Source of the DNA: Bordetella genomosp. 10
Lineage (GTDB): Bacteria; Pseudomonadota; Gammaproteobacteria; Burkholderiales; Burkholderiaceae_B
Reading direction: 5' to 3'
Length of the DNA: 64,000 nt
Assembly (NCBI RefSeq): GCF_002261225.1
Contig: NZ_NEVM01000002.1
Coordinates: forward strand, 62,001-126,000
Below are positions 54,369 through 64,000 of the stretch, piece after piece (position 1 is the first letter of the stretch; every line of letters begins with the position of its first letter). The notes beneath the pieces were generated by a model. That model ran no database searches, was not told the DNA's origin, and was given only the letters and a program-made list of their open reading frames with translations. Made by a program: the position numbers and the translations under genes.

Positions 54369-54539
54369 TGCGGATCGCGCGACCGTCGAGCAATCGATGG
54401 CGCCAACGAAATCAAGTGCTCACAAAGAAGTAAGAAATGCGAGACAAAGCAATTTGTCTTGGTTCTCACTTCCTTTGAGCAAATGCGAAATGCGTCCTTG
54501 GTCTGGCTTGCTGGATTAGAGGGCGCGCAAACAGAGATT

Positions 54540-56070
<1,531 letters not shown>

Positions 56071-56091
56071 CAGAGCGAAGCGTGATTGGTG

Positions 56092-56117
56092 TCAAGCGTT
56101 CACACTTATCGGTTGTT
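56092..56117 (+). other. right arm of 16S precursor processing stem
   Basis: It pairs with 54343-54368 (17 bp plus 7 bp), closing the pre-16S loop just after the mature 3' end. Confidence 0.9.
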
Positions 56118-56189
56118 GATATGGCTGGATCGGTGGCAGGGCAGAGAGGTTTATTTGTCTGTCATCCACAGCGGATCCGATGATTAATT

Positions 56190-56266
56190 GGGTCTGTAGC
56201 TCAGTCGGTTAGAGCACCGTCTTGATAAGGCGGGGGTCGTTGGTTCGAATCCAACCAGACCCACCA
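56190..56266 (+). tRNA. tRNA-Ile (GAT)
   Basis: 77 nt with encoded CCA. The acceptor stem gggtctg/cagaccc closes correctly, the anticodon GAT is at 56224-56226, and the T-loop GTTCGAATC is present. It is in its usual place in the 16S-23S spacer. Confidence 0.97.
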
Positions 56267-56301
56267 GGTTTTACGCGGCGCGGTGTATGCGACGGGTAAA
56301 T

Positions 56302-56377
56302 GGGGGTGTAGCTCAGCTGGGAGAGCGCCTGCTTTGCAAGCAGGATGTCATCGGTTCGATCCCGTTCACCTCCACCA
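56302..56377 (+). tRNA. tRNA-Ala (TGC)
   Basis: 76 nt with encoded CCA. The anticodon TGC is at 56335-56337 in the loop CTTTGCAAG, and the T-loop is GTTCGATCC. It follows tRNA-Ile by 35 nt. Confidence 0.97.
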
Positions 56378-56520
56378 CGAATTGCTTGGGTAACCGGGCA
56401 AGTGGGTGAGTAGGCTGATCGTCGGGTCCGTGGAAAGCGAAGAGAGTCCAACGTTTAGGGCTGCATCGAGTGTGATGCAGGGTTAAACGTTGGGTTTTTA
56501 ATCCAATAAAGCTGTATATC

Positions 56521-56531
56521 GTTCTTTAACA
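56521..56531 (+). promoter_or_regulatory. second boxA-like element before 23S
   Basis: GTTCTTTAACA in the spacer after tRNA-Ala repeats the leader boxA with one change; it should renew antitermination for 23S. Confidence 0.75.
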
Positions 56532-56711
56532 ATCTGGAAGAAGCAAAACGACAATGTGTTCGTCGAGTAGTTCGAGTGATCGGACGAAAGGTGAATACGG
56601 GTTGTGATTGCATTAATAGTTCTAAAGCAATTTGGAACGGCACAAATGCGATGTCATGTCAGACATTGAATTGAAGGTGGTTGTTTGGTTGTATAGCCAT
56701 TAGCGTTATAG

Positions 56712-59593
<2,882 letters not shown>

Positions 59594-59820
59594 TATAACC
59601 CTGATGGTTGGTCCGTGTGGCGCGAGTGAGTGGACCTCGTGCCGGCGGACACCAACAACCCCAACGATTCGACACGATGAAATCATCGTGACGTGGCATC
59701 GCGTGTGCAAAGCGATTGCAACCCATCGCCTGAATCTACGAACATACTGTTGTAAGCTTCTTCCCAGATTGGCGCGGCGTGGCTGGTTTACGAACCGGTT
59801 CACGACGTGCAACCCCTTAC

Positions 59821-59934
59821 GCCTGACGACCATAGCGAGGTGGTCCCACTCCTTCCCATCCCGAACAGGACAGTGAAACGCCTTTGCGCCGATGATAGTG
59901 GACGGACGTCTGTGAAAGTAGGTCATCGTCAGGC
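59821..59934 (+). rRNA. rrf: 5S ribosomal RNA
   Basis: About 114 nt. The terminal helix is gcctgacgac/gtcgtcaggc-like, with CCCATCCCGAACAGG in loop B/C as in other 5S rRNAs. It ends the rrn operon, 228 nt after 23S. Confidence 0.95.
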
Positions 59935-59944
59935 TCTTATTGTG

Positions 59945-59981
59945 CAAACCCCCGCTGGTGATCCAGCGGGGGTTTGTTTTT
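59945..59981 (+). terminator. first rrn terminator
   Basis: A perfect 14-bp stem (caaacccccgctgg / ccagcgggggtttg), TGAT loop, then five T. Confidence 0.96.
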
Positions 59982-60292
59982 ATGCGCTCGGTTTATGCGC
60001 ACGGAAAATAGCTGTGCTCGGTTGACGCGCACACGAACAAACAAGCCCTCATGCAAAGGCCCGCCTGGTCATCCAGGCGGGCCTTTTGTCTTCTCGGGCC
60101 ATCAACAAGCCCCCAGCGTAATGAAACCTTCGATGTTTCCGCCGGCCGCGCCGACATCTTCCTGTCAGTTGGACTACCATAACGGCCGAGCCGCCTCTAT
60201 AGCGCTATGGATAAGAGGGCTAGTAACTCAAGACGTGGATTTTCCCCCGCACCCTTGGCGGAAAATGCACCACCGACATCACGGATTATTAA
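59982..60292. other. rrn-dctA intergenic region
   Basis: After the first terminator there is a second one at 60055-60090. Between them are two imperfect copies of a gctcggtt-a-gcgcac word (about 59985 and 60016), so the terminator module may have been partly duplicated. The remaining ~200 bp to dctA carry no gene; the dctA promoter is not obvious. Confidence 0.7.
60055..60090 (+). terminator. second rrn terminator
   Basis: A 14-bp stem (aaaggcccgcctgg / ccaggcgggccttt), TCAT loop, then a T-rich run (ttgtcttc). Same architecture as the first terminator. Confidence 0.9.
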
Positions 60293-61621
60293 ATGATAGA
60301 CGCAGACAACATCGAAGTCCCGGGCAAGCCGCACAAGTGGTACCAGATTCTCTATGTGCAAGTAATCATCGCCATCGTCATCGGCATCCTGCTGGGCCAT
60401 TACAAACCTGAATTGGGCGAGGCCATGCGGCCGCTGGGCGACGGCTTCATCAAGCTGGTGAAGCTCATCATCGCGCCGGTGATCTTCCTGACGGTGGTGA
60501 CCGGCATCGCCGGCATGAGCGACCTCAAGCGCGTGGGCCGCGTCGCCGGCAAGGCCTTCATCTATTTCCTGACCTTCTCCACCATCGCGCTGATCGTCGG
60601 CATCCTGGTCAGCCACGTGGCGCAGCCGGGCGTGGGCATGCACATCGACCCCGCCACGCTGGACGGCAAGAAGGTGGCCGGCTACGTGACCAAGGCGCAC
60701 GATTCGACCGTCACCGGCTTCCTGATGAACATCATCCCCAGTTCGCTGGCCGGCCCCTTCGTGACCGGCGACATCCTGCAGGTGCTGTTCGTCTCCGTGC
60801 TGTTCGGCGTGGCGCTGGCCCTGGTGGGCGAGCGCGGCCGTCCCATCTACAACCTGCTGACGTCCCTGAGCATCCCCGTCTTCAAGATGGTCGCCATCCT
60901 GATGCGCGCGGCGCCCATCGGCGCGTTCGGGGCCATGGCCTTCACCATCGGCGCCTATGGCATCAAGTCGGTGATCAACCTGGCGGCCCTCGTCGGCACC
61001 TTCTACGCCACCTCCATCCTGTTCGTGCTGGTCGTGCTGGGCGGGGTCGCGCGCTACAACGGCTTCTCCATCGTCAAGCTGGTGCGCTATATCCGCGAAG
61101 AGCTGCTGCTGGTGCTGGGCACCAGCTCGTCGGAAGCCGCCCTGCCTTCCCTGATGCAGAAGTTGGAGCGCGCCGGCTCGCCCAAGTCGGTGGTCGGCCT
61201 GGTCGTGCCCACGGGTTATTCCTTCAACCTCGACGGCACCAACATCTACATGACGATGGCCGCGATGTTCATCGCGCAGGCCTGCGATATCCACCTGACC
61301 TGGTCGCAGCAGATCCTGCTGCTGCTGGTGGCGATGGTGAGTTCCAAGGGCGCGGCGGGCGTGACGGGCTCCGGCTTCATCACGCTGGCCGCCACGCTGA
61401 CCGTGATTCCCGATCTGCCGGTCGCCGGCATGGCGCTGATTCTCGGCGTGGACCGCTTCATGTCGGAATGCCGCGCGCTGACCAACCTGGTCGGCAACGC
61501 CTGCGCCACCGTGGTCGTGGCGCGTTGGGAAGGCGAGTTGGACGAGCCCGCGCTGCACGCCGCCCTCAATGGCGATCCCGTGCCCGCGACCGTCACGGCC
61601 TCCGCCACCAGCTCGCATTGA
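60293..61621 (+). CDS. dctA: C4-dicarboxylate transporter DctA (DAACS family)
   Basis: 442 residues, eight TM helices plus two re-entrant hairpins. The conserved [16 protein letters not shown] (serine-rich hairpin) and [16 protein letters not shown] (substrate/cation site) match the DctA/GltP family. It imports succinate, fumarate and malate by proton symport in DctA; the [22 protein letters not shown] segment favours DctA over the glutamate carrier GltP. There is little Shine-Dalgarno before the ATG. It is followed by its own terminator; a DctBD two-component system is not in the window. Confidence 0.9.
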   Translation: MIDADNIEVPGKPHKWYQILYVQVIIAIVIGILLGHYKPELGEAMRPLGDGFIKLVKLIIAPVIFLTVVTGIAGMSDLKRVGRVAGKAFIYFLTFSTIALIVGILVSHVAQPGVGMHIDPATLDGKKVAGYVTKAHDSTVTGFLMNIIPSSLAGPFVTGDILQVLFVSVLFGVALALVGERGRPIYNLLTSLSIPVFKMVAILMRAAPIGAFGAMAFTIGAYGIKSVINLAALVGTFYATSILFVLVVLGGVARYNGFSIVKLVRYIREELLLVLGTSSSEAALPSLMQKLERAGSPKSVVGLVVPTGYSFNLDGTNIYMTMAAMFIAQACDIHLTWSQQILLLLVAMVSSKGAAGVTGSGFITLAATLTVIPDLPVAGMALILGVDRFMSECRALTNLVGNACATVVVARWEGELDEPALHAALNGDPVPATVTASATSSH

Positions 61622-61976
61622 CGTCTTGTTCCTGGCCGGGCGGACATTGGCGCCGCCCGGCCAGGGGCAAAGCGGGCCGTGCTTGTGGAACGCCCCCGGA
61701 AAACCGGACTTGAATCCGGCTTTCCGGGGGCGATTCTTTTGGAGACGCGGTCCTTTCCGCGTTTGAGGGACGCGCCCGGCCAAGGCGGGACGCAGGTTTG
61801 CGCATGAGCCGCAGGCAGGGGCAGGGCAAGCGGGCAGCGGCGCGGGATGCAGGCAGGGACGCTGGCGGGGACGCTGGCATACAGGCCTCGCCGCACGGCG
61901 AATGTTAAGAAGTGGGAACGAATATGGATTTCAGGTAACCGATCGCCGTCACTCTTTCATTGCGCGGAGATCCGGT
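61622..61976. other. 355-bp dctA-effector intergenic region
   Basis: It contains the dctA terminator (61691-61740). The rest is GC-rich without a supported gene. A longer alternative start of the effector gene begins at 61902 (ATG) but lacks a ribosome site. No clear sigma-70 promoter or other known T3SS box is seen. Confidence 0.6.
61691..61740 (+). terminator. dctA intrinsic terminator
   Basis: A 12-bp outer stem (cgcccccggaaa / tttccgggggcg, 61691-61702 with 61721-61732), an inner 5-bp stem (ccgga/tccgg), then attctttt. Confidence 0.88.
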
Positions 61977-64000
61977 ATGCCTGTGCCTTCCTTGTCCGGC
62001 AGCGGCGTCGTCTGGGGCATCGCCTCCGACGGCGCGTCGCCGCCTCCCATCCTGTGCACCGATCCGGTGTTGGCCCCGTGGCTGCCCGGTTCGCTGCCCA
62101 CGGTCCAGTACGAGCGCATGCACGCGGCATTGAAACGCGTCTCGGATGATCCCAACGGGCGCACGCTGCTGCGGGCCTACGCGACCTGGGCGCAGGCGCA
62201 GGGAAGGACGCCGGATATCGTCTGGCGCGAAGGCGGCGGCCACGCCGGCATGCCGGGCGTCCCGATGGGCGCGGCCGGCGGAATGGGCTGGCTCGTGGAC
62301 CTGGACTACCTGGCGAGCGCCGCGCTGCCGGATGCGCTCAAGACACTGGCCGGCTTGTACAAGGACGCGACGCGCTTGTCGTCCGGCGAGCCCTATCACG
62401 CGTCGCTGGCCCTGGATCATCCCCTGCGCGCCATCGATCCCCAGCTCGAACAGGCCTGGCGCCACTGGCTGGCGAGCGCCCCGCCCGGGGACCGGCGCGA
62501 GGCCCGCGAACGCGCCATCGCGCAGATGCGCGGCAGCCTGGTCGAAATGCGTTGCTATGGCGGACTGGACCTTGGGCTGTTCAGGGACCTGCTGACCACG
62601 CTGGACAAGGCCCGGCCCGAAGCGCTGCCCATCCGCATGTCGCTGGACCTCAGCTATCTCGGGCTGGACAGCATTCCGCCCATTCCGCCGGGCATCCGCT
62701 GCCTGAACCTGTCCGGAAATGCCCTCGGCGATTGGCGCAACATGCCGCGCTCGCTACGGACGCTGGAACTGCGCAACCCGCGCGGGATGCGGTTCGAGGC
62801 CGCCATGTTGCCGGCGGACCTGGCCGAGCTGGACCTGTCCTACTGCGATCTGGGACGCGCGCCGGCCGTTTTCCTGGACAAGCTGTGCGCGTTGGACCGT
62901 CTCGTCACGCTGTCGCTCAGGGAGACGAACCTGGATACGCTGCCGCGGCTCGGCGGCGGGGTTCGTTCGCTGGATATCTCCGGCAATCGCTTTCGCGGGA
63001 TTCCGGCGAATCTGCCGGCGGGGCTGGTGTTCCTGTACGCCGCGGGCAACCCGCTGGAATCGCTGCCCGCGAGCATGGACGAACTTCCCGCCGGCTTGCG
63101 CGGCCTGTTCCTGCGGTCGGCGGCGACCGCGCATCTGGAGGTGCCGGAGGCCTTGCGGCGGAACCGTTATTTGGCCATCGACCTGGGGGCCGTGCCGACG
63201 CCGGCTTCGACGCGCACCGAGATCCTGCTGCGCGATCTGCTGCGGTCTTTATTGTTGTCCTCGCCCCCGGAATGCCCCGCGCTATCGGGAGGCGGCCGAG
63301 CGGTGGGACGCGATATGCCGCGAACTGTTCGCGGCGCCCGGCGCCGGTGCATGGGACGACACCCCAGGGGGCGACAACCCTGCCTTGGCCGGGGACGCCA
63401 TCCCCGCCCGCGAAGCGACGGCCTTCCATTCCTTCCTGCAGCGCCTGACGCAGGTTCCCGCCTACCGGAAACACGAACATTTCCGCAACGGCATACGCGA
63501 CTGGCTGGTCGATCTCGCGTTTCGCCCGGCGCTGCGGGAGACCACGCTGGGCGCCTGTCGCGAGGCGAATGAAACCTGCTCCGACCGGGTGGTGCTGGCC
63601 TACAATCGCCTGGCGATCCATCGCCTGAACAGCGACATCGACGAAGGCCTGCTGGACGGGAATATCCCCCGGGTGCTCGACATCGCGAGACAGGTCTACA
63701 CCCTCGGGGTGCTGAGCGACGTCGCCGCGCAACTGGTGCATGAGATCAGGCGCCATTCCGTCGAGGCCGTGGTCCGGCAAGCCGGGCAGGCAGGGCAGGC
63801 TGGACAAGGGGGACGCTCGCGCGCTTCCAGCCGCGTCGGCGACGACGCGATAGACGGCTTCGATTACCTGCCGGACGGCGAACTGCTGAGCGTCGACCTC
63901 ATGGCGGCGCCCGACGCGCTGGGCCAGCTCGACGAGCTCGAGCATCGGATCGATATCCGCACCGACCGCGATTTCGTGCTGGACGAACTGGAGATCCATC
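61977..64000 (+). pseudogene. IpaH/SspH-type LRR-NEL E3 ubiquitin ligase effector, frameshifted and cut by window end
   Basis: From ATG 61977 (ggaga 6 bases upstream) frame A encodes ~220 N-terminal residues ending in a helical cap (QAWRHWLASAPPGDRREARER), then about six LRRs (residues ~221-382, e.g. RCLNLSGNAL, SLDISGNRF, LPAGLVFLYAAGNPLESLP). Frame A goes on to a stop at 63570-63572, but from about 63264-63278 the homologous protein continues in the +1 frame as a NEL domain: ATAFHSFLQRL, NGIRDWLVDL, then ANETCSDRVVLAYN with the catalytic Cys (63577-63579) and Asp of CxD. In Shigella/Salmonella homologues this transfers ubiquitin in the host cell after type III secretion. Listed as pseudogene because of the frame change; error or recoding are alternatives. 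The C-terminal ~90 residues lie beyond the window. Confidence 0.85.
63264..64000 (+). other. NEL (novel E3 ligase) domain reading frame, partial
   Basis: The frame starting around 63262 stays open to the window edge (about 245 codons). It reads YREAAERWDAICRELFAA, then the NEL core listed in the gene entry, GLLDGNIPRVLDIARQVY and LSDVAAQLVHEIRRHSVE, matching the order E(S/T)C-x-DRV-x-L...GLxD...R...L..L.D.A in IpaH/SspH NEL. A Gly/Gln/Ala linker (QAGQAGQAGQGG, from 9-bp repeats near 63778-63810) follows and is unlike Shigella homologues. This frame is easily missed because it has no stop in the window and no ATG at its start. Confidence 0.85.

Larger units (their letters stand above)
53783..54539. 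other. rng-rrn intergenic region and rRNA leader
   Basis: 757 bp with no protein gene. It contains the rng upstream region with an ATGTATATATGTATG-like AT alternation (about 53800-53815), two rrn promoters, boxA, and the left arm of the 16S processing stem. Short open frames here (e.g. 54173-54433) are chance. Confidence 0.85.

Noticed and set aside
54173..54433. 86-codon frame in the rRNA leader
   Set aside because: Overlaps promoter P2 and boxA; no ribosome site or homology.
61761..61976. Specific T3SS regulatory box before the NEL effector
   Set aside because: No motif I can tie to a known regulator; the sigma factor used cannot be inferred.

Overview
The window reads as the chromosome of a high-GC betaproteobacterium of the Alcaligenaceae, most likely Bordetella or a very close relative. 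The support is a complete rrn operon (16S, tRNA-Ile, tRNA-Ala, 23S, 5S) of Bordetella/Achromobacter type. Gene content agrees: LpxO, MsbA, a Kdo kinase, an LPS-core glycosyltransferase/deacetylase operon and a subtilisin-type autotransporter. Genes are dense, and successive genes in a unit very often share a 4-base ATGA overlap.

Layout. 1-3.3 kb: end of an aminotransferase (alaC-like), then hom and thrC (threonine synthesis). 3.4-7.1 kb: crcB/fluC, and on the minus strand hpnC-hpnD-hpnE (farnesyl-PP to squalene). 7.2-11.3 kb: alr, an SDR oxidoreductase, radA, and a tiny exported Lys-rich protein closed by a strong terminator. 11.4-15.1 kb: a coupled unit of FtsX/YbbP-like permease, truncated haemoglobin and Kdo kinase. 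15.2-20.4 kb: potFGHI polyamine ABC transporter, an ArsC-like protein, and an alkyladenine glycosylase whose 5' end lies in a 9-bp repeat array. 20.4-31.7 kb: yrbL-like, rmuC, rpiA, phoU behind a triple Pho box, an MFS pump with a divergent XRE regulator, yggX, argA, a second SDR with a degenerate active site, and a FapA/DUF342 protein. 31.8-45 kb: hrpA, lpxO, dnaE, then GT4-deacetylase-GT2-GT4 and a further deacetylase. 45-53.8 kb: S8 autotransporter, YkgJ-like, YdcF-like, a GT9 heptosyltransferase-like protein, msbA, and rng (RNase G), which points away from the rrn operon. 53.9-60.1 kb: rrn operon with two promoters, boxA elements, processing stems and two terminators. 60.3-64 kb: dctA, then a gene running off the right edge.

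The most notable item is that last gene (61977 to beyond 64000). It encodes an IpaH/SspH-type protein: an N-terminal helical cap, an LRR block, and then, in a different reading frame, a NEL E3 ubiquitin ligase domain with the CxD catalytic motif (ETCSDRV). Such proteins are type III secreted effectors of Shigella, Salmonella and rhizobia; as far as I know the effectors described for classical Bordetella are BteA and BopN, so a NEL ligase here deserves attention. A single-base frame change within or near a C-tract (63264-63278) separates the LRR and NEL halves. It means a recent pseudogene, a sequence error, or less likely programmed +1 frameshifting.

Much of the rest is housekeeping with an envelope theme: squalene synthesis, lipid A/LPS genes (lpxO, glycosyltransferases, kdkA, msbA) and a surface protease. 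Secondary points of interest are in-frame tandem repeats in hpnE, hrpA and the glycosylase leader, a recurrent -10-like hexamer 6-7 nt before ATG codons, and the phased repeats upstream of the small exported protein.
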